64,000 nucleotides of DNA, from positions 62,001-126,000 of the forward strand of contig NZ_VZRB01000001.1 of NCBI RefSeq assembly GCF_008806595.1, given 5' to 3'. Source of the stretch: Streptomyces luteolifulvus (GTDB lineage Bacteria > Actinomycetota > Actinomycetes > Streptomycetales > Streptomycetaceae). Both the position numbers and the translations under genes were made by a program. Within the stretch, counting starts at the first letter, position 1. Every line of letters starts with the position of its first letter. This document shows positions 9,065 through 16,561 of the stretch, piece by piece. Below the pieces are notes generated by a model. That model did not search any database and had not been told where the DNA came from. It saw only the letters and a program-made list of their open reading frames with translations.

Positions 9065-10035
9065 CCATCCTCTGCGTACGTTTTCAGCTGCCTCCGACGT
9101 ACGAGGCGGCCCTGCCCGGGCTGCTCGGGCTGCTCGAGGAGTTCACGCCCGTCATCGAGGCGCTGCCGCCGGACCGGGCGCTGGCCGATCTGCGGGGCGC
9201 CGAACGGTACTTCGGGCGCAGCGCGGTCGAGCTGGCGTCCGTGATCCGGGTACGGGCGCTCGCGCTCCACGGGGTCGACTGTGTGATCGGCGCCGGGCCG
9301 GGCCCGATGCTGGCCCGTATGGCGCTGTGCGACGCCGAGCCCGGGGTGATCTGCGCGGTCCCCGAAGAGCCGGACGGCATCGTGGAGTTCCTCGCCGGCC
9401 GGCCCGTCGCCGCGCTCCCCGGCGTCGGCACCGCGACCGCCCGCACGCTGGGCGAGTACGGTCTCGACACCCTCGGCCGGGTCGCCGCCGCGCCCCTGTC
9501 CACGGTCCAGCGCCTGGTCGGCGCGAAGGCGGGCCGTGAGCTGCACGAGAAGGCGAACGGCATCGACCGCGGCCGGGTCGTACCGAATGCCACCTCCTGC
9601 TCCCTGGCCGCCGAACGCCCCTTCGACCGTGACGAACTGGACCGGGACCGGCACCGCCGCGCCCTTCTGTCCGCCGCCGGGGAACTGGGCGCCCGGCTGC
9701 GCGCCCTGGACAAGGTCTGCCGCACCCTGACCCTCACCGTGCGCTACGCCGACCGCTCCTCGACCACCCGCAGCCGCACCCTCAAGGAGCCGACCGCGCA
9801 CTCCGCGGCGCTGACGAGGGCCGCCTACGGCATGTACGAGGCGCTCGGCCTCCAGCGGGCCCGCGTCCGCGCGATCGTCCTGCGCGCCGAGGGTCTCGGC
9901 CCCGCCGAACAGGCCTCCCACCAGCTCACCTTCGACCCCGCCGACGAGAAAGTCCGCCGCATCGAGGAGGTCGCGGACCGCGCGCGAGCGAAGTTCGGGC
10001 CGCGGGCGGTGATGCCGGGGGCGCTGGCGGCGTGA
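9061..10035 (+). CDS. Y-family polymerase-like protein (ImuB-type, probably inactive)
   Basis: 324 residues with Y-family palm/finger traces, a helix-hairpin-helix (VAALPGVGTATARTLGEYG, about 115-135) and a little-finger domain. The catalytic acids of active Pol IV are not conserved. The N-terminal DxD strand is replaced by CVRFQLPP, and the Asp-Glu pair reads Asp38-Arg39. A clamp-binding-like QLTF motif lies near residue 288. This suits an ImuB role, bridging DnaE2 to the beta clamp, rather than synthesis. Proteins of this kind are often annotated DinP in Streptomyces. It is coupled by ATGA to dnaE2 and shares its LexA box; no imuA gene is adjacent. Confidence 0.85.
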   Translation: MTILCVRFQLPPTYEAALPGLLGLLEEFTPVIEALPPDRALADLRGAERYFGRSAVELASVIRVRALALHGVDCVIGAGPGPMLARMALCDAEPGVICAVPEEPDGIVEFLAGRPVAALPGVGTATARTLGEYGLDTLGRVAAAPLSTVQRLVGAKAGRELHEKANGIDRGRVVPNATSCSLAAERPFDRDELDRDRHRRALLSAAGELGARLRALDKVCRTLTLTVRYADRSSTTRSRTLKEPTAHSAALTRAAYGMYEALGLQRARVRAIVLRAEGLGPAEQASHQLTFDPADEKVRRIEEVADRARAKFGPRAVMPGALAA

Positions 10036-10038
10036 GTC

Positions 10039-10413
10039 TCAATTGGCCCACGGGGGAGTGATGCGGGTGCCGTCGGCCAGTTCCGCCTCCAGGCCGATGG
10101 ACGTGGTGACCCAGGAGAGCGCGACCTCGGCCGTCGGGTTCTCGACGGCGAGCGTGGCTCCCGGATTGACGATCACCGTGTCGCCGGCGATGACGCGATG
10201 GGTGCGGTCGTCGAGGGTGATCAGAAGTTCGCCGCTGAGCAGATGGAAGATCTCCTCCCGGTTGACGGTGTGGGCGGGGGCCTTCGTTCCCGCCGGGATC
10301 TCGCCCCGCCAGGCGCAGAGTTCCCTGCTGCCGGTGAGCGGGGTGGCGTACGAGACGAAGCGGGCGCCGTGAATCTCGTGGGTGACGGCCTCCGACGAGC
10401 GGATGACGGGCAT
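10039..10413 (-). CDS. cupin-domain protein
   Basis: 124 residues forming a single cupin barrel: the first motif includes PAHTVNREEIFHLLSGEL, the second GDTVIVNPGATLAVENP. The usual first-motif second His is not obvious, so metal binding is uncertain. The enzymatic role is unknown. ATG at 10413 is preceded by AGGAGG at a good distance. It is divergent from a MarR gene, with two palindromic operators between them, so it is very probably the MarR target. Its stop lies three bases from the polymerase gene stop (convergent). Confidence 0.8.
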   Translation of the reverse strand: MPVIRSSEAVTHEIHGARFVSYATPLTGSRELCAWRGEIPAGTKAPAHTVNREEIFHLLSGELLITLDDRTHRVIAGDTVIVNPGATLAVENPTAEVALSWVTTSIGLEAELADGTRITPPWAN

Positions 10414-10437
10414 GAGGGTGCCTCCTGCAGGCAAATG

Positions 10438-10493
10438 GTCAAGCTACTTGACTACTGTTTCCTATGGTCAAGCTGCTTGACCGGTTCGTCAAG
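10438..10493. promoter_or_regulatory. paired MarR operators between cupin and marR
   Basis: GTCAAGCTACTTGAC (10438-10452) and GGTCAAGCTGCTTGACC (10466-10482) are near-identical palindromes whose centres are 29 bases apart, followed by a GTCAAG half site (10488-10493). They occupy the shared promoter region and are the likely binding sites of the adjacent MarR. Confidence 0.85.
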
Positions 10494-10510
10494 GGTGTTT
10501 CAATGCAGGC

Positions 10511-10957
10511 GTGCAGAACTCCGAGGCCATGGGCCTGTCCGCCGCCCTGCTCGCCGTCGCGGGTGAGCTCACCCAGCGCATCAACGAGGGCGTGGTCGCC
10601 CGCGGCTTCGAGGGGCTGCGGCCCGCGCACGGCTTCGCGTTCGCCCGGCTCGCTCCGGACGGGGCGACCGTCACCGACCTCGCGGCCCATCTCGGGGTGA
10701 CCAAGCAGGCGGCGAGTCAGCTCGTCGACGAGATCGTGCGCAAGGGCTATGCCGAGCGCCGGCCGCATCCCCAAGACGCGCGGGCCCGGCTGGTCGTGCT
10801 GACCGAGCGGGGGTGGGCGTGCACCCGGGCGGCCGAGGAGGCGGCGGCGGATGCCGTGCGGGCATGGGTCGCACTGCTGGGTGAGCGTGAAGTGCGGGCG
10901 CTGCGCGACCAGTTGGTGCGCATCGCACCCTATGGTCCTCTCAAGCCCGCCTGGTGA
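10511..10957 (+). CDS. MarR-family transcriptional regulator
   Basis: 148 residues with a winged helix: DLAAHLGVTKQAASQLVDEIVRKGYAERRPHPQDARARLVVLTERG is the recognition helix and wing. The GTG at 10511 lies next to the paired palindromes, implying autorepression plus control of the divergent cupin gene. Ligand unknown. Confidence 0.88.
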   Translation: MQNSEAMGLSAALLAVAGELTQRINEGVVARGFEGLRPAHGFAFARLAPDGATVTDLAAHLGVTKQAASQLVDEIVRKGYAERRPHPQDARARLVVLTERGWACTRAAEEAAADAVRAWVALLGEREVRALRDQLVRIAPYGPLKPAW

Positions 10958-11152
10958 TGGTTCGTCAGTGAATGACCGCAGGTCACGGCCGCCTTTAGCT
11001 ATCACTGGAAGTTTTTACTGACGCGTAACTTCACGTCGGGGCTACTCACCCGTAACTTGACATGTGAACAGCATCCTCGTGATCCGGATCACAGGGCGTA
11101 AGGCCGTCGCACCTCCCTGGCAATTCCCCATGAGCCGCAAGGAGATCACACG

Positions 11153-12013
11153 ATGCTGCCCTGGAAGCGAGTGCTCAGACCACTCGCCGCACTGCTGCTG
11201 ACCGCAGCAGTCGCCACTGTTCCCGCCACGGCCGCCCAAGCGGCGGACGCCCCCACCAGCGGCTGGAACAACTACTCCTGCAAGCCCTCCGCCGCGCACC
11301 CCCGCCCCGTCGTCCTCGTGCACGGCACCCTCGCCAACTCCGTCGACAACTGGCTGGCCTTCGCACCCTACTTGAAGGACCGCGGCTACTGCGTCTTCTC
11401 GTTCGACTACGGCCAGCTGCCCGGCGTCCCGCTCTTCTACGGCCTCGGCCCGATCGACAAGTCGGCAGAGCAGCTCAAGACCTTCGTCGACAAGGTGCTC
11501 AGCGCCACCGGCGCCGCCGAGACCGACCTCGTCGGCCACTCGCAGGGCGGCATGATGCCCCGCTACTACCTCAAGTTCCTCGGCGGAGCCGCCAAGGTGA
11601 ACGCCCTCGTCGGTATCGCGCCCAGCAACCACGGCACCACGCTGAACGGCTTCACCAAGCTGCTGCCGTACTTCCCCGGCGCCGAGGACCTGCTCACCAC
11701 CGCCACCCCCGCCCTCGCCGACCAGGTCGCCGGCTCCGCCTTCCTCACCAAGCTCAACGAGGGCGGCGACACCGTGCCCGGCGTCCGCTACACCGTCCTC
11801 GCCACCAAGTACGACGAGGTGGTCACGCCGTACCGGAGCCAGTTCCTCGACGGGCCCGGTGTGCGCAACGTCGTGCTCCAGGACCTGTGCCCGATCGATC
11901 TCTCGGAGCACGCGGCGATCGGGCTGTTCGACCGGATCGCCTTCCACGAGGTGGTGAACGCCCTCGACCCGGCGCACGCCAAGGCCACCACCTGCGCGTC
12001 GGTCTTCGACTGA
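11153..12013 (+). CDS. secreted triacylglycerol lipase / esterase
   Basis: 286 residues. Signal peptide 1-30 (cleavage after AQA), then an alpha/beta hydrolase of the lipase class 2 type: oxyanion VLVHGT at 54-59, nucleophile Ser130 in GHSQGG, Asp221 in KYDEVVTP, His253 in SEHAAIG. Secreted Streptomyces lipases of this type hydrolyse triglycerides or esters extracellularly. The start has AAGGAG about 8 bases before the ATG. The 195-bp region upstream has two CGTAACTT-containing direct repeats (near 11020 and 11048) that could be regulatory. A very strong hairpin separates it from the convergent LPMO gene. Confidence 0.92.
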   Translation: MLPWKRVLRPLAALLLTAAVATVPATAAQAADAPTSGWNNYSCKPSAAHPRPVVLVHGTLANSVDNWLAFAPYLKDRGYCVFSFDYGQLPGVPLFYGLGPIDKSAEQLKTFVDKVLSATGAAETDLVGHSQGGMMPRYYLKFLGGAAKVNALVGIAPSNHGTTLNGFTKLLPYFPGAEDLLTTATPALADQVAGSAFLTKLNEGGDTVPGVRYTVLATKYDEVVTPYRSQFLDGPGVRNVVLQDLCPIDLSEHAAIGLFDRIAFHEVVNALDPAHAKATTCASVFD

Positions 12014-12057
12014 CGCATCGGCCGACGCATCGACTGGCAGCTGAACCGACATATCAA

Positions 12058-12094
12058 CGGGGCCTGTCCGGCCTGAGCCGCCGGACAGGCCCCG
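12058..12094. terminator. bidirectional terminator between lipase and LPMO genes
   Basis: A perfect 14-bp GC-rich stem (12058-12071 with 12081-12094) with a 9-base loop, between convergent genes. Confidence 0.85.
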
Positions 12095-12116
12095 GAGTCT
12101 GTTCAGCCGACCGGTG

Positions 12117-13139
12117 TCAGCGCCCGCGCCGTCCGGTGGCGGCCGCCCGTCGGCGGACCGAGGCGAACAGGGTCGCCGCACCCAGCGCGAGGGCGGCCGC
12201 GCCGCCCACTGCGATGTACGGCGTGCTGCTGTCGCCCCCGGTCTCGGCGAGGTTCTGCTCGGACTCCTCGGCGAGTTTCTCCGTGTTCCCCGCCGCCTTC
12301 GGCTCGTTGGCGGCGGCCGCCTCGGCGGTGGGCTTCGCCGACGTACTGGCGTCGTCGTCGCCGTGACCGCCGTGCTCGACGGTCGACTTGTCGGTACCGT
12401 CCTCGATCTGCTCCTCGGAGGGCGCGGAGGCGGTCGGAGCAGCCGAGGTGCCGCTTCCCGTGCCGCTCCCGCTGCCGCTTCCCGTGCCGGCGCTGCCGCC
12501 GAAGGTGACGTCCGAGCAGGAGTAGAACGCCTCCGGGCTGTCCGAGCGCTGCCATATCGCGTACAGCAGCTGCTTGCCGGAACGCTCGGGCAGGGTGCCG
12601 GAGAACGTGTAGAAGCCGCCCGCAGCGACGGGGTCCTTGGCCGTCGCCACCGGGTGCTTCAGATCCAGGTCGTCCCAGGCCAGCGGCTTTGCCGGGTCGT
12701 AGCCTGCCTTGGTGAGGTACACCTTGAAGGTGCCCTTGTGCGGCGCCGTCACACGGTACTTGAAGGTGTTCGAACCACTGCTCACACTCGTCGCCGGCCA
12801 GTCCGAGCGGGCCAGGTCGAGGCCCTTGAACTCCTCGTTGTTCGCGCTGCACAGCTTGCCGTCCGGGATCAGCTCCCGGTGCCGGCCGCCGGCGTCGCCG
12901 ATGCGGATGCCGTTCCAGTCGTACAGCGCCTGCGTACCGCCGGCCGCGACGGCCGCCTTGCAGGCATCGGACTTCGGGCTCTCGGGCCCTTCCGCGTAGC
13001 ACTGCGAGACCCGGCTCACCGGATCACCCGTCGAACCGTGCGCGAACGCGGGCGCGCCGACGAGCGCGGTGAGCGCGGTGAGCGCGAGCGGGGTCGCGCC
13101 GAGGGCGGCGATCGTGGCGACCTTGCGGCGTGAGGGCAT
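12117..13139 (-). CDS. AA10 lytic polysaccharide monooxygenase with LAXTG sortase signal
   Basis: 340 residues. Signal peptide 1-33 (cleavage AFA/H) leaves His34 as mature N-terminus; with His134 it makes the copper histidine brace of AA10 enzymes, and FYSCSD near 205-210 carries the axial aromatic. The catalytic domain ends near 215. A Gly/Ser/Thr and acidic linker (215-295) follows, then LAETG at 297-301, a hydrophobic segment and a basic tail: a class E sortase cell-wall signal. No carbohydrate-binding module is seen. The enzyme would oxidatively cleave chitin or cellulose while attached to the wall. ATG at 13139 has an AGGAG site. Confidence 0.93.
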   Translation of the reverse strand: MPSRRKVATIAALGATPLALTALTALVGAPAFAHGSTGDPVSRVSQCYAEGPESPKSDACKAAVAAGGTQALYDWNGIRIGDAGGRHRELIPDGKLCSANNEEFKGLDLARSDWPATSVSSGSNTFKYRVTAPHKGTFKVYLTKAGYDPAKPLAWDDLDLKHPVATAKDPVAAGGFYTFSGTLPERSGKQLLYAIWQRSDSPEAFYSCSDVTFGGSAGTGSGSGSGTGSGTSAAPTASAPSEEQIEDGTDKSTVEHGGHGDDDASTSAKPTAEAAAANEPKAAGNTEKLAEESEQNLAETGGDSSTPYIAVGGAAALALGAATLFASVRRRAAATGRRGR

Positions 13140-13399
13140 GGGGGAACTCCTCGAAACGGTCCTTGAAGCGGGGCTGAATCCCGTGGGGGTATCAGCAAGC
13201 TAGCCCCAAGAAACCGCGAAATCGCCTGCTGGAGGCGGGTGATGGAGATCCTTATGGTCGCGTTAAGGGAGGGCTAACTGGGGGCTCAGGAAGAGGAGGA
13301 GGAATCCCCTGGGGCCATCTGCGCCCGAGCAGAGTTACAGTCCGTGGCAGTCCGGGTTCGTCCGCGGCCGGACGCCTCGGTTGGCTCCCGGCGGCGCCT

Positions 13400-13777
13400 A
13401 TGTGTCCATGCAATTGGGAACTATCGCGGGCTTCTGCGGCGCCCTGGGTCCGCAGGTGCCGTGGCCGGGTCTTCCGCGAAGGAATCAAGCTCTGGTCCTA
13501 CCAGGTGTCCCATCGCCGCCTCGTGCTGCGGGCGCGCCCGAGAGGGGGACTTGATGGGACGGTGGAGATCGAGTTCCTGGACGTCCTGGGCCTGAAGCTG
13601 AAGTCCCAGTATCCCGAACTCCTGATCTCCCTCGCCCCCGACACGGCCACCGCCGGCATCGACGGATTCGTGGACATCCCGGACAGACATCGGTCCAGAT
13701 ACACCACGCTGCTCGTCTCGGACGGGTCGGATGACGGTTTTGTGGTCCGCGGCTCGCTCCGCGTCCACGAGAACTGA
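13400..13777 (+). CDS. conserved small protein of unknown function
   Basis: 125 residues as read from ATG 13400, but the first 25-30 residues look non-coding and the conserved-looking part begins near GIKLWSYQVSHRRLVLRA. From there third-position GC is high and the protein is a plausible compact beta-rich domain with no Cys pair, signal peptide or membrane helix. No good ribosome site precedes any start, so the 5-prime end is uncertain and may contain a sequencing or natural frameshift. Function not recognised. Confidence 0.5.
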   Translation: MCPCNWELSRASAAPWVRRCRGRVFREGIKLWSYQVSHRRLVLRARPRGGLDGTVEIEFLDVLGLKLKSQYPELLISLAPDTATAGIDGFVDIPDRHRSRYTTLLVSDGSDDGFVVRGSLRVHEN

Positions 13778-13950
13778 CACACCCGAACCCGCACCGCACC
13801 GACCGCTTTCCGCCCCGGCCGCACCTCCATCGGGCGCGGGCAGCGGTCGTCGTCTGCGGGCCCACCTGCGCCGAGGCGGGGCTGCATCGGTGGTGCTGCT
13901 GTCGTACGGATGATCTAAAGTTCGCTGTTCCCAGGGGGAGGTACACCAGC

Positions 13951-14664
13951 ATGGTGCGTCGGGGTCGGTGGGCAGTGCTGTGCGCGGTCGCAGTGCTATT
14001 GGTTGCAGGGTGCGGACAGCGGCCGGCGGACGCCAGGCCCAGGTTCGCGAGCGCAGAAAGGTTGCCGGAAGCGCTCGGTTCGGACGGCACCACCATCACG
14101 GTGGGAGATCCCGACGCGGAGACGAGGGTGCAACTCTCTGAAGATCCCCGTTGTCCAGTCTGTGAGGAGTTCGAGACCACCGGCGGCGGCCCGAGGCTCC
14201 AGGAGGCCATGCTCGATCATCGGGTGAGAACCGAGTACACCCTGGCGTCCTTCCTGGATGACCGGCTCGGCGGCAGCGGCTCGAAGAAGGCGGTCAACGC
14301 GCTGCGAGCCGCATTGGAGGAGGGCAAGTTCGTGGAGTATCACGAGGTGCTCTACGCCAACCAGCCTGAGGAGAGCTTCGACGGTTTCACAGATGCCCAT
14401 CTGCTGGAATTGGCTGCCAAGGTGGAGGGCTTGCGCGGTCGGGCGTTTGACGCGGCCGTGAGATCCATGAAGTACCGCGCCTTCGTGACTGCGTCCGAGA
14501 AAGCCTACGAGCGGGCCGGAGGCACGGGGACACCCACCGTCGTGATCAACGACAAGCGGATCCCGGACAAGTACAACGGCCTGCTCTTCTATGGCGATGC
14601 CTTCGCCGAACTCCTGCGGAAGATCCACGATGAGCCAGGGGAGTGGGAGGACACCACTCTGTAA
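13951..14664 (+). CDS. DsbA-like thioredoxin-fold lipoprotein
   Basis: 237 residues. Lipoprotein signal with a lipobox LVAGC (Cys21 lipidated). A thioredoxin-fold DsbA/DSBA-like domain carries CPVC (68-71) and a later cis-Pro loop GTPTVVIND. It should act outside the membrane as a thiol oxidoreductase, introducing or reshuffling disulfides. The ATG has a strong GGGGGAGG ribosome site. Stands alone; a GNAT gene follows after 25 bases and could be cotranscribed. Confidence 0.87.
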   Translation: MVRRGRWAVLCAVAVLLVAGCGQRPADARPRFASAERLPEALGSDGTTITVGDPDAETRVQLSEDPRCPVCEEFETTGGGPRLQEAMLDHRVRTEYTLASFLDDRLGGSGSKKAVNALRAALEEGKFVEYHEVLYANQPEESFDGFTDAHLLELAAKVEGLRGRAFDAAVRSMKYRAFVTASEKAYERAGGTGTPTVVINDKRIPDKYNGLLFYGDAFAELLRKIHDEPGEWEDTTL

Positions 14665-14689
14665 GCGATCAGGTAGGTACGGTCATGGC

Positions 14690-15151
14690 ATGACACAGGG
14701 AATGCCGGGCGGGGAGATTCGGCCGGCGGTTGACGCCGATGTGCCGGTCGTGAAAGCCGTGACCGATGCCGCCTACTGTCACTACATCGAGCGCATCGGG
14801 GTGGTGCCCAAGCCCATGGAGGCGGACCACGCGGCGAACGTGGCTGCGGGGCGGGTGTTCGTGATCGGGGAGCCGGTGATCGGGCTGGTCGTGATCGAGG
14901 CCCGCGCGGACCATCTGTTCCTCGACAGCATCGCCGTCCACCCCGACGTACACGGCCGGGGCGTGGGGCGGCGGCTGCTGCACTTCGTGGACGCACGCGC
15001 GCGTGCGCTGGGTCTGTGCGAGGTCAGGCTCTACACCAACGCGATGATGTGGGAGAACCAGAGGATCTACCCCAAGTACGGGTACGAGCTCGTGGAGGGT
15101 CGTGCGGACGGGCCCTACGACCGGCTCCACTACCGCAAGCGGCTGGGCTGA
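14690..15151 (+). CDS. GNAT-family N-acetyltransferase
   Basis: 153 residues of a single GNAT domain: acetyl-CoA binding motif A is visible as LDSIAVHPDVHGRGVGRRLL (Q/RxxGxG/A loop RGVGRR), followed by the usual NxxIYPKYGYE motif B. Substrate unknown. The start at 14690 is the most likely (an in-frame ATG lies at 14705); the ribosome site is weak, consistent with readthrough from the upstream lipoprotein gene. Confidence 0.85.
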   Translation: MTQGMPGGEIRPAVDADVPVVKAVTDAAYCHYIERIGVVPKPMEADHAANVAAGRVFVIGEPVIGLVVIEARADHLFLDSIAVHPDVHGRGVGRRLLHFVDARARALGLCEVRLYTNAMMWENQRIYPKYGYELVEGRADGPYDRLHYRKRLG

Positions 15152-15160
15152 ACCAGGAGG

Positions 15161-15295
15161 TCAGCCGTCCGGCCACCATGTCCGTGCGATGTCCTTGCGG
15201 ACCTCCGGCCGCCCGGCAGGACGCTCTTCGGCCTCCTCGCGGACCCGGCGGGCGTCCGTCTTCCTCAGGGGCCTCTGCACTGTCGTACGGCGCAT
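15161..15295 (-). CDS. small basic protein, 44 residues
   Basis: A short minus-strand frame with ATG at 15295 and a strong GAGGAGG site 6-7 bases before it. The product begins MRRTTVQRPLRKTDAR, is rich in Arg/Glu, and ends TWWPDG. No signal peptide or membrane segment. The ribosome site and the clean stop nine bases after the convergent GNAT gene support it as a real small gene; function unknown. Confidence 0.55.
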   Translation of the reverse strand: MRRTTVQRPLRKTDARRVREEAEERPAGRPEVRKDIARTWWPDG

Positions 15296-15377
15296 GGCTG
15301 CCTCCTCACAGGACTACCGGGTTCCGTGTTCTCACGGAGGTAGACCCTTTCGGCGAGAGTTCCTCATCGGTCCACGT

Positions 15378-15424
15378 CTGTCAGTGGCGGCTGTCACGAT
15401 TCGACTGTCAGTGGCGGGTGTCAC
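15378..15424. repeat. direct repeat upstream of the methyltransferase
   Basis: CTGTCAGTGGCGGCTGTCAC (15378-15397) recurs as a 19/20 match at 15405-15424, a 27-base period. The second copy ends 10 bases before the ATG at 15435. Could be a tandem operator or overlap the ribosome site region. Confidence 0.65.
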
Positions 15425-15434
15425 TCTGGGGCCC

Positions 15435-16064
15435 ATGACGAACGAAGAGACCGGACCGACCTGGGCGGACGAGGACTGGGACGCCCTCGCCGCCTCCTTC
15501 GACGACGAGCCGGACCACGGGCTGCGCGACCCCGAGGTACGCCGGGCCTGGGCCGCCCGGCTGCGCTCCTGGCTGCCCGGGCGCGCCGCGGACGTCCTCG
15601 ACCTCGGCTGCGGCACCGGCAGCCTCTCGCTCCTCGCGGCCGAGCAGGGGCACCGGGTCACCGGCGTGGACAGCTCGCCCTCCATGGTCGACCTCGCCCG
15701 GGCGAAGCTCGCCGGGCGTGACGCCGCGTTCCTGGTCGGTGACGCGGCGGCGCCTCCGGTGGGGGAGCAGCGCTTCGACGTCGTGCTGGTACGGCATGTG
15801 CTGTGGGCGCTGCCCGACCCCGGGCGTGTGCTACGGCACTGGCGGGAGCTGCTGCGGCCCGGAGGGCGGTTCGTGCTGGTCGAGGGCGTGTGGGGGACGC
15901 TCAGCCCGGTCGGCATACCGGCGGACCGGCTCACCGGCCTGCTCGCCCCGCTCGCCGGGGACGTGCGCGTGGACCGGCTGTCGGGCGACGCGCTGCTGTG
16001 GGGGAGGGACGTGCCGGACGAGCGGTACGCGGTCGTGGCGGTCACGGGCGCGGGCACGCCCTAG
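15435..16064 (+). CDS. class I SAM-dependent methyltransferase
   Basis: 209 residues. Rossmann-like methyltransferase with motif I VLDLGCGTGSLSLLAAEQG (about 49-67), acidic strand 2 end GVDSS, and motif post-II RHVLWALPDP. Belongs to the Methyltransf_11/25 type; substrate unknown. ATG at 15435 is chosen because the frame upstream is repeat-rich and lacks domain features. Convergent with the DUF402 gene (stops overlap by 4 bases). Confidence 0.85.
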   Translation: MTNEETGPTWADEDWDALAASFDDEPDHGLRDPEVRRAWAARLRSWLPGRAADVLDLGCGTGSLSLLAAEQGHRVTGVDSSPSMVDLARAKLAGRDAAFLVGDAAAPPVGEQRFDVVLVRHVLWALPDPGRVLRHWRELLRPGGRFVLVEGVWGTLSPVGIPADRLTGLLAPLAGDVRVDRLSGDALLWGRDVPDERYAVVAVTGAGTP

Positions 16065-16561
16065 GCGAGCAGCGTCTCGAAGCCGCTTCCGCGGGCCAGC
16101 GACTCCAGCTCGTCCAGGGCGGCCACCGCGGCGGCCGCGGCCTGCGGGTCCGTCTGCGCGAGGCCGCTCTCGGCGAACTCGTCCTCGTCCAGACGGCGTA
16201 CGTCCGTGCCGTCGGCGGAGCGCCACAGGTCCAGGTCGAGGTCCTCGGCGACGAGCTCGGCGCCGGTGCGCCTGGCGGGGCGGGTGATGTCGCAGTACCA
16301 GCCCTTGAGCCTGCCTGCGGCGTCCCGGACCTCCTTCACCGAGTACCAGCGGTCGCGCCAGTAGTACTCGGTGAAGACGTCGCCGGACTCGAAGCGCACG
16401 AAGCCGAAGTCCCGGACGCCGTCGCCCGCCCAGGGCGCACGGACGGCGATGCGGGTGCCGTCGTCCTCGAGCAGCTCGGCCGCGTAGCGGATCTTCGTAC
16501 GGCCCGCCTTGACGAGGACGACGTCCACGCGTGCCGTCGGCTCAGCCGAGTTCGCGGGCAT
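16061..16561 (-). CDS. DUF402 domain protein
   Basis: 166 residues. The central part (EYYWRDRWYSVKEVRDAAGRLKGWYCDI and LDLDLWRSADG) is the DUF402 fold, seen in nucleoside phosphate phosphatases (Ntdp-like) and related proteins; the acidic metal ligands DLDLDLW are present. Its biochemical role here is unproven. The start at 16561 overlaps the end of the upstream acetyltransferase gene by 20 bases, so they form one operon with coupled translation. Confidence 0.8.
   Translation of the reverse strand: MPANSAEPTARVDVVLVKAGRTKIRYAAELLEDDGTRIAVRAPWAGDGVRDFGFVRFESGDVFTEYYWRDRWYSVKEVRDAAGRLKGWYCDITRPARRTGAELVAEDLDLDLWRSADGTDVRRLDEDEFAESGLAQTDPQAAAAAVAALDELESLARGSGFETLLA

Noticed and set aside
9061..10035. 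Label as active DNA polymerase IV (DinP)
   Set aside because: The essential acidic residues are missing (CVRFQLPP in place of DxD; Asp-Arg in place of Asp-Glu), so an ImuB-type role is preferred.
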